Assembly (NCBI GenBank): GCA_963739625.1
Contig: CAVUAU010000010.1
Coordinates: 124,001-188,000, forward strand
Origin: Salinimicrobium sp963739625
GTDB taxonomy: Bacteria > Bacteroidota > Bacteroidia > Flavobacteriales > Flavobacteriaceae
DNA length: 64,000 nucleotides
Direction of reading: 5' to 3'
Shown: in pieces, positions 1 through 8,801 of the stretch
How the letters are laid out: every line of letters starts with the position of its first letter
Numbering within the stretch: position 1 is the stretch's first letter
Made by a program: the position numbers and the translations under genes
Notes under the pieces: model-generated
The model's input: only the letters and a program-made list of their open reading frames with translations
Told to the model about the DNA's origin: nothing
Database searches by the model: none

Positions 1-660
1 AGACAATCAAGCGGCCGTCGCGCCACCTCGGCACTATCCTGCAGCTTTAAGCTGCCCGAAGCCGTATTTCTGAGGATTGGCATAAGGTTCTTCCCCTGCC
101 TCTACTCTTGCAGCGTTGAGATGTGCAAATCCTTCATAAGGCAGCACGATCTCTCCTCCCACTTCAAATTTTTCGGGAAAGTCTCCTGCTGTGATCTTGA
201 GCGGCACGCTGCGAATGGTTCGCACATTATTGGTCACATCATCGCCTTTAAAGCCATCCCCACGCGTTACTGCCCTTACCAGTTGACCTTTTTCATAGAC
301 AAGATTAATAGAAGCCCCATCGTACTTGAGTTCGCAGGTAAAGTTGACCTCGCCGTCCACCTGCTTTCTAATCCTTTTCTCCCAGTTCTCCAGGTCTTCC
401 TTAGAATAGGAATTATCCAGAGAATACATGCGATGTTCATGCTCAACAGTAGCAAAATTTTTGGTGACTGCCCCCCCTACCCGCAAGGTTGGTGAATTCT
501 CATCGTAAAACTCAGGATGCGCCTCTTCCAGAATTTGCAGCTCCTTCAATTTTTGATCAAAGTCGTAATCAGAAATTTCGGGTTTATCGAGTACGTAGTA
601 CAGGTAATTGTGGCGGTGCAATTCCTCTCGCAGCGCCTTTATTTTTTCTTCCGCGTTCAT
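1..660 (-). CDS. ligA: NAD-dependent DNA ligase LigA, N-terminal part, frameshifted and cut by the left window edge
   Basis: NAD-dependent DNA ligase seals nicks during replication and repair. The N-terminal NAD-binding Ia region (residues about 15-40) and the adenylation lysine in the KYDG motif (Lys112) are clear. The open frame stops at 34-36 with an unrelated tail, but the adjacent frame continues with the family sequence NTASGSLKLQDS and runs off the left edge. One extra base at about 71-72 accounts for the break. It is the last gene of a leftward prmC-VOC-ligA unit with a 4-base overlap at 657-660. As ligA is essential, a sequence error is the likeliest cause. The family assignment is very secure. 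Confidence 0.93.
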
Positions 661-1322
661 AGCAGTTCTAGTCTGTCGTTTTTAAAAGCAGCTCCAAAAA
701 TGGCATTTTGGACTGAGAATTTTATTTCAAAAGCCGAAGCATAAGCAGTGTCCCCTGTGGGAATCCAGTCTTTGAGGTTTTTATCGATAATGATGAATAA
801 GCCTTCATCATCGCCCGTAGCACAAAATCGTTGGTAGTCCCCGGTGAATTTTTGGAGTCCGAATTTACTATTCAAAAAGTTGAATTTTTCCCCTACTTCA
901 TCTGTGGCCATTCCTATTTCGCTGAGTCCCAGAAGGCTTTTTTCTGAAAAATCTTCGGAAGCAGCAGGAAAAAGATCCCTGCGGGAAATCAACTCCACAA
1001 TATTTTGATCGGCATCATAAAAATAAATTGATTTTGCATTCCATGCGGGAAAATCAATGATATCGTCTTCACCATCTTTGAGAATTACAACCTGTTCCTT
1101 TAGCCATTCCAGGGCTTTTTCCTCCTGAAGTGCAGGAATATGAAGTGCGATATGGTAAGGAGTAGCCCATGCCTGCTGTTCCAGTTCCAGGATACTGTAG
1201 CCAAGCTTAAACTGCAGGTTTCCTTTTTCTTCTCTCACGACCGGCAGCCCCAAAACGCCTGCATAAAATCGCTTTTGCGCCTGCAGATCCCTGGTGTAAA
1301 GCTTCAAAAATTCAATTTTCAT
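657..1322 (-). CDS. VOC (glyoxalase/bleomycin resistance) family protein
   Basis: The 221-residue protein has the vicinal-oxygen-chelate fold. The N-terminal half opens with the typical pattern 'LYTRDLQAQKRFYAGVLGLP' and closes with a 'YFYDADQNIVELI' strand (about residues 105-120) that normally carries a metal-ligand Glu. A second, more degenerate half follows. No substrate can be assigned. Its start overlaps the prmC stop and its stop overlaps the ligA start, each by 4 bases, so the three genes are probably translated from one leftward message. The fold call is good; a function in metabolism or detoxification is unproven. Confidence 0.8.
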   Translation of the reverse strand: MKIEFLKLYTRDLQAQKRFYAGVLGLPVVREEKGNLQFKLGYSILELEQQAWATPYHIALHIPALQEEKALEWLKEQVVILKDGEDDIIDFPAWNAKSIYFYDADQNIVELISRRDLFPAASEDFSEKSLLGLSEIGMATDEVGEKFNFLNSKFGLQKFTGDYQRFCATGDDEGLFIIIDKNLKDWIPTGDTAYASAFEIKFSVQNAIFGAAFKNDRLELL

Positions 1323-2164
1323 GGTCTCTTACCTCTTAGCATACGGTCATTCCCGAAAATATCCTTTTTTAAGCTGGTATGGAAATTTTTCTGTTGTAAA
1401 AGTGCAGCGGTTTCCTGCCCCAGGTATTGATTGATCTCAAAATACACGGCGATTTCTCCCGAAGTCATTGCAGCAAGTTCGCATATCTTTCTATAGAACA
1501 GCAATGGGTCCTCATTTTGCACATATAATGCCCCTGCGGGCTCAAAGTTGAGCACATTTGAGTGCATTTCCTTTTTCTCCAGTTCCCGAACGTAAGGCGG
1601 ATTAGAAACTATAACATCAAAGTTTTTTGGCATTTTTGACACCCCAAGCACGTCCACTTTTTCGAAAGTAACAGCTACCTCATTGAGTGCCGCATTCTTT
1701 TTCGCGGTCTCTAAAGCAGCTTCAGAAATGTCCCAGGCAGTGACTTTTGCCTGCGGAAGATTTTTGGCCAGTGCAATTGCAATACAGCCGCTACCCGTGC
1801 CAATGTCGAGGATCTTTAAATCCCTTCGGAAGGAATTGAGATCTTCAAGCATCCACTCAACCAATTCTTCGGTTTCGGGTCGCGGAATAAGCACATTCTT
1901 ATTGACCTGAAATCTCATTCCGAAGAATTCTGTCTCGCCGGTGATATACTGCACCGGCTCATGCTGCTCGAGCCTCTGCAGGGCATTACTCAATTGCTTC
2001 AGCTCATCGGGAGAAAGCTCTTTTTCGGGCTCCAGGGCTAGCTGGAGACGGGACATCCCCATGTAAGCTTCAGCAAGAATATTAAAAAAAGACTGCACCT
2101 CTTGAGGAGGAAATTCCTTTTCAAGTCTGGTTACAAAATCTTTTTTAAATGCCTTCAGATTCAA
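1319..2164 (-). CDS. prmC: Release factor glutamine N5-methyltransferase PrmC (HemK)
   Basis: PrmC methylates the Gln of the GGQ motif of peptide-chain release factors, using S-adenosylmethionine. The 281 residues match the usual family length. Visible are the N-terminal helical release-factor-binding domain, 'LIPRPETEELVEW' (about 92-104), the SAM-binding loop DIGTGSGC (120-127), and the catalytic NPPY motif (188-191). It is the first gene of the leftward unit with the VOC protein and ligA. A 47-bp low-complexity spacer separates it from the acetyltransferase gene upstream. Confidence 0.95.
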   Translation of the reverse strand: MNLKAFKKDFVTRLEKEFPPQEVQSFFNILAEAYMGMSRLQLALEPEKELSPDELKQLSNALQRLEQHEPVQYITGETEFFGMRFQVNKNVLIPRPETEELVEWMLEDLNSFRRDLKILDIGTGSGCIAIALAKNLPQAKVTAWDISEAALETAKKNAALNEVAVTFEKVDVLGVSKMPKNFDVIVSNPPYVRELEKKEMHSNVLNFEPAGALYVQNEDPLLFYRKICELAAMTSGEIAVYFEINQYLGQETAALLQQKNFHTSLKKDIFGNDRMLRGKRP

Positions 2165-2211
2165 GATGGGTTATTGGTTATTTGGAATTTGGAATTTAAA
2201 ATTTTGAAGTT
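2165..2211. repeat. Low-complexity spacer between two leftward genes
   Basis: This short gap is built of near-repeats on the minus strand, AAATTCC twice followed by AAATAACCAATAACC, ending at the prmC start codon. It is one of four such spacers in the window (also 23877-23981, 32477-32530 and 35537-35585), each between two leftward genes. Confidence 0.6.
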
Positions 2212-2697
2212 CTACAGATCCTTAATCATCCACATGGTGCAGTTATAGTGACCGGTATCGCCCATTGGTTTATCCAGGGAGCGGAAGCCGGTGCGGCCGT
2301 AAAGTTTTCGGGCGTTCTCCATGTAGGGCAGGGTTTCTAAATAACACTGCTTATAATTTTCACTCCTGGCATAATCGAGACAGTGCTTCATCATTTCAGC
2401 TCCAACCCCGCGACCACGCGCTTCGGGTAAAAAATACATTTTTTGAAGTTCACAAACTTCAGGGGAACCGCCCTGTAAAGGAGCTATTCCCGCGCTACCA
2501 ATGACCTTTCCCTCCTCTTCGACCACAAAATAGGCCATTCCTGGATGATCATAGGTAGCGTACATATCTTCCAGGGAAACATCTTCATAAGCGGTACCCA
2601 CCTTTGGTACTCCCATTTCCACCAATACGGCCTGTACCACCTGTTTCACCTGCTTATTATCTTCAGGGCGAATCTCCCTGATCTTATAGTTACTCAT
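2212..2697 (-). CDS. GNAT family N-acetyltransferase
   Basis: GCN5-related acetyltransferase that moves an acetyl group from acetyl-CoA to an unknown amine. The acetyl-CoA pyrophosphate-binding loop is visible as EARGRGVGAEMM (about residues 92-103 from the chosen start), followed by 'LETLPYMENARKLYGRTGF', the usual C-terminal GNAT pattern. I chose the ATG at 2697; the frame extends nine bases further to a TTG, which is less likely. The gene is leftward, upstream of prmC across a 47-bp spacer, and may be cotranscribed. The substrate is unknown. Confidence 0.85.
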   Translation of the reverse strand: MSNYKIREIRPEDNKQVKQVVQAVLVEMGVPKVGTAYEDVSLEDMYATYDHPGMAYFVVEEEGKVIGSAGIAPLQGGSPEVCELQKMYFLPEARGRGVGAEMMKHCLDYARSENYKQCYLETLPYMENARKLYGRTGFRSLDKPMGDTGHYNCTMWMIKDL

Positions 2698-2938
2698 CGT
2701 GTTCAAAAATTAAGATGTAAAAGTAGTGCATATGAGCCTGTTCACAAAAGGAGAAAAAAAAGTAGGTGCAGCCGGAAAAGAGCCTTGACAAAAATTTTCT
2801 TTGAAAAAGGAAACCTTCCATAAAATACTAAGACACAGCAGTTTTGGCTGCACAATTTTTTAATTTTTCCTGTTAATTTGTTCCAATATCATCATCAATT
2901 CCGTAAATTTAATATCCTAATAATCAAAAAGTTATATT

Positions 2939-3484
2939 ATGAAAAATGTAATGATCATCTTGCTGATGTTTGGGGCAATCGGCTTGAGCCGGGCTCAAAA
3001 AACTGAAGAACTAAAAGAAGCAACTGTCGAGTTCATCAAGACCGACATGAGAATGGATCCTAACACCCGTGCCGTTGCCATCACCATTCCCGAGAAAACG
3101 TATGGAGAGTTCAAAAATGCCCCTCTTACATTTATTAAAAACCGGTTTAGCCCTTACCAGATGGTGCAGGAAAACCAGGATCAAAAATTTGATTCCTTTG
3201 AGGTCTATTTCAACACAGATAATGGATACATCGTTGCCAAATATGATGAAGAAGGTGATTTGCTAAGCACTTTCCAAAGATTTAATGATGCCCAGTTACC
3301 TCAGGGAGCCAAAGATGAGATCATGAAAAAAATGGGAAAAGACACCCAGATCCTCAACTCAAAAATGACAGCAGTGTCCAGCGGATGGGATGTCACTAAA
3401 GAGATCTATCGCGTTGAGGTCAAGAATGGTGGAAAAGTTCAAAAAGTCAAAGTTGTGAGGAATGGAAATCAATACACTCTTTAA
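2939..3484 (+). CDS. Secreted or periplasmic protein of unknown function
   Basis: The 181-residue protein begins with a signal peptide (residues 1-19, cleavage likely after SRA before QKTEEL). The mature part alternates short strands and helices, with 'VYFNTDNGYIVAKYDEEGDLL' near the middle. This resembles PepSY-like domains, where an acidic turn follows a strand pair, but the match is weak and no enzyme motif is visible. It stands alone between divergent GNAT and ribD genes and ends at a strong terminator (3502-3536). I do not recognise a named family. Confidence 0.75.
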   Translation: MKNVMIILLMFGAIGLSRAQKTEELKEATVEFIKTDMRMDPNTRAVAITIPEKTYGEFKNAPLTFIKNRFSPYQMVQENQDQKFDSFEVYFNTDNGYIVAKYDEEGDLLSTFQRFNDAQLPQGAKDEIMKKMGKDTQILNSKMTAVSSGWDVTKEIYRVEVKNGGKVQKVKVVRNGNQYTL

Positions 3485-3501
3485 AACTTCTTTTTTTCTG
3501 A

Positions 3502-3536
3502 AATATCCGGTGCTGTAATGGCTCCGGATATTTTTT
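3502..3536 (+). terminator. Rho-independent terminator of the 2939-3484 gene
   Basis: Arms AATATCCGG (3502-3510) and CCGGATATT (3524-3532) enclose a 13-base loop and run into a T tract. Confidence 0.8.
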
Positions 3537-3606
3537 TGCTGTCGTTTTTCAAAAAGCCAATTTCTGAGTTAATTTTAGCATACGGCTAATTCTTTAAATG
3601 AAATGC

Positions 3607-3614
3607 TATTTTTG
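3607..3614 (+). promoter_or_regulatory. -7 box (TATTTTTG) of ribD; implies a leaderless start
   Basis: TATTTTTG matches the Bacteroidetes -7 consensus TAnnTTTG. It lies inside the longest ribD frame, so the ATG at 3598 would precede the transcript. The GTG at 3619 comes 4 bases after the box, which predicts a transcript starting at or near the start codon. Confidence 0.5.
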
Positions 3615-3618
3615 TCCC

Positions 3619-4668
3619 GTGACCCGGCATGAAAAATATATGGAGCGCTGCATCCAGCTCGCAAAAAACGGCCTCGGCCGCACTTATCCCAATCCTATGG
3701 TTGGCGCGGTGGTGGTGAACAATGACAGGATCATTGGCGAAGGCTGGCATCAAAAGGCGGGAGAGCCTCACGCCGAGGTGAACGCCATAAATGCGGTTAA
3801 AGATAAGCGCCTTCTTAAGAAGTCAACCATTTATGTGAGCCTCGAGCCCTGTAGTCACTACGGAAAAACCCCTCCCTGCAGCAATCTTATCATCGACAGC
3901 GGAATAAGGAAAGTAGTTATTGGAACAGTAGATCCCTTCTCTGAAGTGGCCGGAAAAGGCATAAAAAAGCTGATGGACGCCGGCTGCGAAGTCATAGTTG
4001 GGGTACGGGAACAACAATGCAGATATTTAAACAGGCGCTTTTTCACCTTCCACACAAAACAGCGACCATTTATCATCCTGAAATGGGCGCAAAGCAGGGA
4101 CGGCTTCCTTAGCCCCGCACCTACAGAAGATCAAGCACGACATCCGGTTTGGATCACTAACAGGTATTCCAAACAGCTGGTGCATAAGTGGAGAGCCGAA
4201 GAACAGGCGATTCTTGTTGGCACCAATACGGCCATTTCCGATAATCCCAGGCTCAATACCCGCCTGTGGAAAGGCAATGATCCCGTAAGACTTGTACTCG
4301 ACAGGCAGCTGCGAATTTCAGCGGATTCCCATCTTTTTGACGGCAGTTCAAAAACCATAGTGTTGACCGAAAAAGATGCGAACGCAACAGCTTCTGAAAA
4401 TGTCATTTTTAAGACCATTGATTTCCAGCGGCCTTTGGCAAAACAGATCTGTGACCTGCTTTTTGAACAGGAAATACAATCCCTGATCGTGGAAGGCGGG
4501 CGACAAACATTACAAACCTTTTTTGAAGAAGACCTGTGGGATGAGGCTTACGTCTTTACGGGACAAAAGAGTTTCAAAAAAGGCACAAAAGCACCTGACT
4601 TTTCCGGTAGCCCGGTTGAAGAAAAGTTGCTGGTTAAAGATGTTTTAAAGATTTACAGGCATGATTAA
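3619..4668 (+). CDS. ribD: Bifunctional riboflavin biosynthesis protein RibD (deaminase/reductase)
   Basis: RibD carries out the second and third steps of riboflavin synthesis: deamination of the pyrimidine intermediate, then NADPH-dependent reduction of its ribosyl side chain. The zinc deaminase domain shows HAE (about residues 51-53) and the two zinc cysteines in 'PCSHYGKTPPC' (78 and 87). The reductase domain follows from about residue 140 and ends near 'LIVEGGRQTLQTFFEE'. I chose GTG 3619 because the protein then begins TRHEKYM, as in relatives, and because a -7 box covers the upstream ATG; ATG 3640 is an alternative. It leads a tight rightward operon with HAD, EamA and yigZ. Confidence 0.93.
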   Translation: MTRHEKYMERCIQLAKNGLGRTYPNPMVGAVVVNNDRIIGEGWHQKAGEPHAEVNAINAVKDKRLLKKSTIYVSLEPCSHYGKTPPCSNLIIDSGIRKVVIGTVDPFSEVAGKGIKKLMDAGCEVIVGVREQQCRYLNRRFFTFHTKQRPFIILKWAQSRDGFLSPAPTEDQARHPVWITNRYSKQLVHKWRAEEQAILVGTNTAISDNPRLNTRLWKGNDPVRLVLDRQLRISADSHLFDGSSKTIVLTEKDANATASENVIFKTIDFQRPLAKQICDLLFEQEIQSLIVEGGRQTLQTFFEEDLWDEAYVFTGQKSFKKGTKAPDFSGSPVEEKLLVKDVLKIYRHD

Positions 4669-5269
4669 AACCATTATTTTCGACTTTGGCGACGTTTTTT
4701 TAGATCTTGACAAGGCCGCCACCCAAAGGGAACTGGAGCGTATGGATATCTCAGACCTTTCAGAAGAAATGCTGCTGCACAATAGGAATTATGAGAAAGG
4801 CCTGCTCTCTTCAGAAGAATTTATAGATTACTATTGCGATTATTATCCGCAGCTTTCTTCCGAAGCATTTAGAAATTCCTGGAATGCCATCCTGGTAAAA
4901 TTTCCCGAACACCGACTTGAATTTCTTCAGCAGCTGAAAAAAGAGGGAAAATATAAGCTTATCTTGTTGAGCAACACCAATGATATCCACATTGACTGGG
5001 TAAAGGAAAATATTCCCTTTTTTGAAGAATTCAGGAACTGTTTTGATGCTTTTTACCTTTCACAGGAGCTTAACCTGCGTAAACCCGAGCCTTTGATTTT
5101 TGAGTATGTGCTCAAAAAACACAACCTAAAACCTGAAGAAACCCTCTTTATCGACGACACTGCCGAGAATACTGCCGCAGCCAAGAAGCTGAACATTCAC
5201 ACCTGGACCATAGATCCCGACCGGGAAGATGTGGTGGATCTTTTCAGGATCAAAAATGAGCTATTTTGA
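4661..5269 (+). CDS. HAD-superfamily hydrolase, subclass IA
   Basis: Haloacid-dehalogenase-like phosphatase of 202 residues. Motif I is 'IIFDFGDVFLDLD' (nucleophile Asp8), motif II is 'LILLSNTND' (about 104-112), the conserved Lys is in 'NLRKPEP', and motif III is 'TLFIDDTAENTAAA'. The family includes FMN and sugar-phosphate phosphatases. Its 8-base overlap with ribD makes dephosphorylation of a riboflavin-pathway intermediate an attractive but unproven idea, because the phosphatase acting between RibD and RibH is often a HAD protein. It also overlaps the next gene by 4 bases. Confidence 0.88.
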   Translation: MIKTIIFDFGDVFLDLDKAATQRELERMDISDLSEEMLLHNRNYEKGLLSSEEFIDYYCDYYPQLSSEAFRNSWNAILVKFPEHRLEFLQQLKKEGKYKLILLSNTNDIHIDWVKENIPFFEEFRNCFDAFYLSQELNLRKPEPLIFEYVLKKHNLKPEETLFIDDTAENTAAAKKLNIHTWTIDPDREDVVDLFRIKNELF

Positions 5270-6147
5270 TCTATTTACTGCTAAGTGTACTCTCCTCGAG
5301 TGTGATTTTTGTGATCTTTAAGCTGTACGACCGGTTTAAAGTCAATACGCTGCAGGCGATTATTTTCAATTACTTTTTCGCGTTTTCGGCCGGGATATTA
5401 ATAGATGACCAACCGCTACAGCTGGAAAGAATTCCTGCGCAGCCGTGGTTCCCGGGAACAGTCATCCTGGGTTTCCTCTTTATTGCGGTATTTTACCTGG
5501 CCGCGCTTACCACCCAGCGCAGCGGCTTGTCTGTAGTTTCTGTAGCCACAAAAATGTCTGTTGCCATTCCTGTTTTCTTCGGAATTGTTCTCTACAACGA
5601 AAGCACAGAATTTCTCAAAATAATTGGGATCATTTGTGCGCTGGTTGCCGTTTATCTGACTTCCATCAAGAAAAAAGAAGGCATTAAAATACGAAAGCGC
5701 AACCTCATTTTCCCCCTGCTCGTCTTCTTTGGAAGCGGCATCATAGACACCACTCTAAAATATCTTGAAACTACTTATGTGGCTCAACAGGATGTAGCGC
5801 TTTTTTCTTCAACGATCTTCGCCATTGCCGGCTGTATAGGAATTTGTATTCTTACTATTCAAAAATTCAAAGGCAGGCTTAAATTGCATTTTAAGAACCT
5901 GCTTGGCGGGATCGCTTTGGGAATACCTAATTTTGGATCCATATATTTTCTCGTGCTGGCTCTTAGGAGTGGCGGGGTTGAAAGCTCGACAATTTTTCCC
6001 GTTAATAATGTAGCAATTGTAATGATCTCGACTTTTCTGGGAATCCTCCTTTTTAGTGAAAAAATGCTCCCAAAGAACTGGATGGGAATTGGCCTTGCTA
6101 TAGTTAGTATTATTTTAATCGCAACTGCCGGGGAATGGATGAAATAA
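5266..6147 (+). CDS. EamA/DMT-family membrane transporter
   Basis: The 293-residue protein has about ten hydrophobic segments in two five-helix halves, the usual EamA (drug/metabolite transporter) plan. It begins directly with a membrane helix (residues 1-16) and has a conserved-looking 'VATKMSVAIPVFFGIVLYNE' stretch around residues 90-110. The transported compound is unknown. It overlaps the HAD gene by 4 bases and yigZ by 13 bases, so all four genes from ribD are probably one operon. Link to flavin metabolism is only by position. Confidence 0.85.
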   Translation: MIYLLLSVLSSSVIFVIFKLYDRFKVNTLQAIIFNYFFAFSAGILIDDQPLQLERIPAQPWFPGTVILGFLFIAVFYLAALTTQRSGLSVVSVATKMSVAIPVFFGIVLYNESTEFLKIIGIICALVAVYLTSIKKKEGIKIRKRNLIFPLLVFFGSGIIDTTLKYLETTYVAQQDVALFSSTIFAIAGCIGICILTIQKFKGRLKLHFKNLLGGIALGIPNFGSIYFLVLALRSGGVESSTIFPVNNVAIVMISTFLGILLFSEKMLPKNWMGIGLAIVSIILIATAGEWMK

Positions 6148-6752
6148 AAGACACCTATAAAACCCTCACAAAAGCTTCAAAGGAAGTGCTGTTCAAAGAC
6201 AAGAACAGCAAATTCTTTGGCTATGCCTTTCCTGTGACTTCAGAAGAGGAGATCAAAGAGCACCTGGAGGAACTAAAGAAAAAACATCATGCCGCCCGCC
6301 ATTGGTGCTACGCATGGCAGCTGGGAAAAGCTGAACATCATTACCGCGCCAACGATGATGGCGAACCCTCTAACTCTGCGGGCATGCCTATTTACGGCCA
6401 AATCCAGTCTTTTGATGTGACCAATGTACTCATTGTAGTGGTACGGTACTTTGGAGGAGTTAAACTGGGGGTAGGCGGGTTGATCAACGCCTATAAAACG
6501 GCAGCTCAAATGGCGCTGGAAGCTTCAAAAATAGTAACCAGGACCATTGATCTTAAGTTTGAGATCGCTTTTGACTATCCCGAAATGAATAAAGTCATGC
6601 GGGTAATCAAAGAGAACAACCTGAAGGTGATCGACCAGATCCTGGAGCTCGATTGTAAGATTATCATCTCTGTTCGCAAAAAGGAGGCTGACAGGATCTT
6701 TGAAAAATTTGATGCTACCTATAAAGTTAAGATCGAACAGCTCGAGGATTAA
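6135..6752 (+). CDS. yigZ: IMPACT/YigZ family protein
   Basis: Member of the YigZ/IMPACT family, related to the eukaryotic translation regulator IMPACT; the bacterial role is not settled. The N-terminal domain contains 'ARHWCYAWQLG' (about 54-64), 'RANDDGEPSNSAGMPI' and 'VVVRYFGGVKLGVGGL', the family's best conserved region. The C-terminal DUF1949-like ferredoxin fold runs from about residue 137. Length (205) is normal. It is last in the rightward ribD operon, and its stop overlaps the stop of the leftward thioesterase gene by 4 bases, leaving no room for a separate terminator. Confidence 0.9.
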   Translation: MDEIKDTYKTLTKASKEVLFKDKNSKFFGYAFPVTSEEEIKEHLEELKKKHHAARHWCYAWQLGKAEHHYRANDDGEPSNSAGMPIYGQIQSFDVTNVLIVVVRYFGGVKLGVGGLINAYKTAAQMALEASKIVTRTIDLKFEIAFDYPEMNKVMRVIKENNLKVIDQILELDCKIIISVRKKEADRIFEKFDATYKVKIEQLED

Positions 6753-7147
6753 AATCCGAGTTTTTCTAAAAGATATTGCGGGCATTTTATGGGTTTCCCC
6801 TTCTCAATGTCCATAAAAATAAGTGTTGTCGCGGCTTCGGTCAACAGTTCCTCGTGCTGATTAAAGATGCGATACTCAAACGCGATCCTCACTCCCGGCT
6901 TTTCTTTTAATTTCGTCTCAATTTTTAGCCGGTCATCAAATTTTGCCGACTTTTTAAAACGTAGTTTGAGCTCATAAACCGGTAACATTACCCCTTCCTC
7001 TTCCATTTTTCGGTAAGATATACCCAACGCCTCAAGCCAGTCAATACGGGCTATCTCAAGGTATTGCGCATAATTTCCATGATAGACCACGCCCATTTGG
7101 TCGGTCTCTGCATATCGAACTTTAACATAGGTGGAATGGCTTTTCAT
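6749..7147 (-). CDS. Acyl-CoA thioesterase, 4HBT/YbgC family
   Basis: Hotdog-fold thioesterase that hydrolyses acyl-CoA. The 4-hydroxybenzoyl-CoA thioesterase signature is plain: 'VRYAETDQMGVVYHGNYAQYLE' (about 9-30), with the catalytic Asp in ETDQMG and the His in YHGNY. The length of 132 is normal. It is leftward and divergent from dnaA. The YbgC group is often tied to membrane lipid turnover, but the substrate here is unknown. Confidence 0.9.
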   Translation of the reverse strand: MKSHSTYVKVRYAETDQMGVVYHGNYAQYLEIARIDWLEALGISYRKMEEEGVMLPVYELKLRFKKSAKFDDRLKIETKLKEKPGVRIAFEYRIFNQHEELLTEAATTLIFMDIEKGKPIKCPQYLLEKLGF

Positions 7148-7364
7148 GATTTTTTTATGGGATTATTTAATTCGGTTTCGTACTTTCATCAACGGAAGGA
7201 AGTATGCTAAAATTTTTGTTAAAATTCAAGAAGCAGAACGTTTTTTTTTCAGATAATTTGTTCACATATTTGTTGCTCTAAATAACCCCGGGAGAAAGAA
7301 ATTTTTTTCTCTTTTTCTTATGGAAGTCTTAACTAACAACCACGTCAAAAACCTCGAATCAGGA

Positions 7365-8792
7365 ATGTCAGAAACTGCCCAATCTGTTTGGAACAGCTGT
7401 CTAGCTTTCATTAAAGACAACATTACCCCCCAGGCATACAAAACCTGGTTTGAACCCATACAGGCAGTTAAGCTTACCGATAAGGCCCTTAGCATTCAAG
7501 TGCCTTCTAAATTCTTCTACGAATGGCTGGAAGAACATTATGTTAAACTTCTTAAGGTTTCGTTAAACCGGGTGCTGGGCGACCAGGCGAAACTGGTATA
7601 TGTGATACGTATGGAAAACACCTACGGAAACAAGCAACCTTTTACCGAAAAGATCCCAAGCACTAATCGATCGAACATGGCTTCCCAGGAAGTTGATGTT
7701 CCTATCAAGAACAAAAATCCTGAACTTAAGAACCCGTTTATTATTCCCGGGATCAGGAATGTAAAGATAGAATCCCAGCTTAACCCAAGCTACAACTTTG
7801 ATAACTTTTTAGAGGGAGATTCCAACCGGCTCGCGCGTTCAGCCGGATTGGCTGTGGCCAACAAACCGGGAGAAACCTCTTTCAACCCTTTGCTGATCTT
7901 CGGCGGAGTGGGATTGGGTAAAACACACCTTGCGCATTCCATTGGGATTGAGATCAAGGATAAATACCCTGAAAAGACAGTTTTATATATTTCCGCGGAA
8001 AAATTTACACAACAATACATAGAGTCTGTAAAGAAGAATAACCGCAACGATTTTATTCACTTTTACCAGATCATTGATGTGCTTATTGTAGATGACATCC
8101 AACTTTTGTCGGGAAAAGCCGGCACGCAAGATGTTTTCTTCCACATTTTTAATCACCTGCACCAGAACAGGAAACAGGTGATCCTTACAAGTGACAAGGC
8201 ACCGGTGGACATGCAGGATATCGAGCAGAGGCTGCTTTCCCGTTTTAAATGGGGACTTTCTGCCGAATTACAACATCCCGATACAGATACCCGCATCTCC
8301 ATAATCAAGAATAAACTTTATAGGGACGGTGTTGATATGCCGGAGGAGATCGTTGAATTCCTGGCAAACAATATCAAGACAAACATCAGGGAATTAGAAG
8401 GCGCGATCATCTCGCTTATCGCCCACTCTTCTTTTAATAAAAAGGATATCACGCTCGATCTTGCAAAGAAGATCGTTGACAACTATGTCAAGAATACCAA
8501 GCGGGAAGTCTCTATCGACTATATTCAAAAGGTAGTGAGTGAATATTTCCAGATGGACGTAGAAACTTTGCAGTCAAAAACACGAAAAAGGCACATCGTT
8601 CAGGCACGGCAATTGGCCATGTTCTTTGCAAAGAAATTCACCAAGGCCTCCCTTGCGAGCATTGGCTCCCAAATTGGAAAAAGGGATCATGCTACGGTAT
8701 TGCATGCCTGTAAGACTGTTGACAATCTGGCATCTACAGATAAGCAGTTCAACAAGTTCGTAGACGACATCAACAAAAAACTTACGCTTTAA
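7365..8792 (+). CDS. dnaA: Chromosomal replication initiator DnaA
   Basis: DnaA binds the replication origin, opens it with ATP and recruits the helicase. Domain I is at about residues 1-80, a linker follows, and the AAA+ domain carries Walker A GGVGLGKTH and Walker B 'VLIVDDIQLL'. The C-terminal helix-turn-helix ends in the DnaA signature 'GSQIGKRDHATVLHACK'. I chose ATG 7365, giving 475 residues and an MSETAQSVW start as in relatives; the frame extends 45 bases upstream. I saw no clear DnaA-box cluster beside the gene, so the origin may be elsewhere. It leads an operon with the phosphatase and methyltransferase genes. Confidence 0.97.
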   Translation: MSETAQSVWNSCLAFIKDNITPQAYKTWFEPIQAVKLTDKALSIQVPSKFFYEWLEEHYVKLLKVSLNRVLGDQAKLVYVIRMENTYGNKQPFTEKIPSTNRSNMASQEVDVPIKNKNPELKNPFIIPGIRNVKIESQLNPSYNFDNFLEGDSNRLARSAGLAVANKPGETSFNPLLIFGGVGLGKTHLAHSIGIEIKDKYPEKTVLYISAEKFTQQYIESVKKNNRNDFIHFYQIIDVLIVDDIQLLSGKAGTQDVFFHIFNHLHQNRKQVILTSDKAPVDMQDIEQRLLSRFKWGLSAELQHPDTDTRISIIKNKLYRDGVDMPEEIVEFLANNIKTNIRELEGAIISLIAHSSFNKKDITLDLAKKIVDNYVKNTKREVSIDYIQKVVSEYFQMDVETLQSKTRKRHIVQARQLAMFFAKKFTKASLASIGSQIGKRDHATVLHACKTVDNLASTDKQFNKFVDDINKKLTL

Positions 8793-8801
8793 AGTCTTTT
8801 T

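Noticed and set aside
690..710. A copy of the AAAATGGCATTTT palindrome at the 3' end of the VOC gene
   Set aside because: It lies in coding sequence and encodes plausible residues, so it may be chance; not counted with the intergenic family.
7148..7364. Origin of replication next to dnaA
   Set aside because: I found no cluster of TTATCCACA-like boxes and no AT-rich unwinding repeats beside dnaA, so an origin cannot be supported here.
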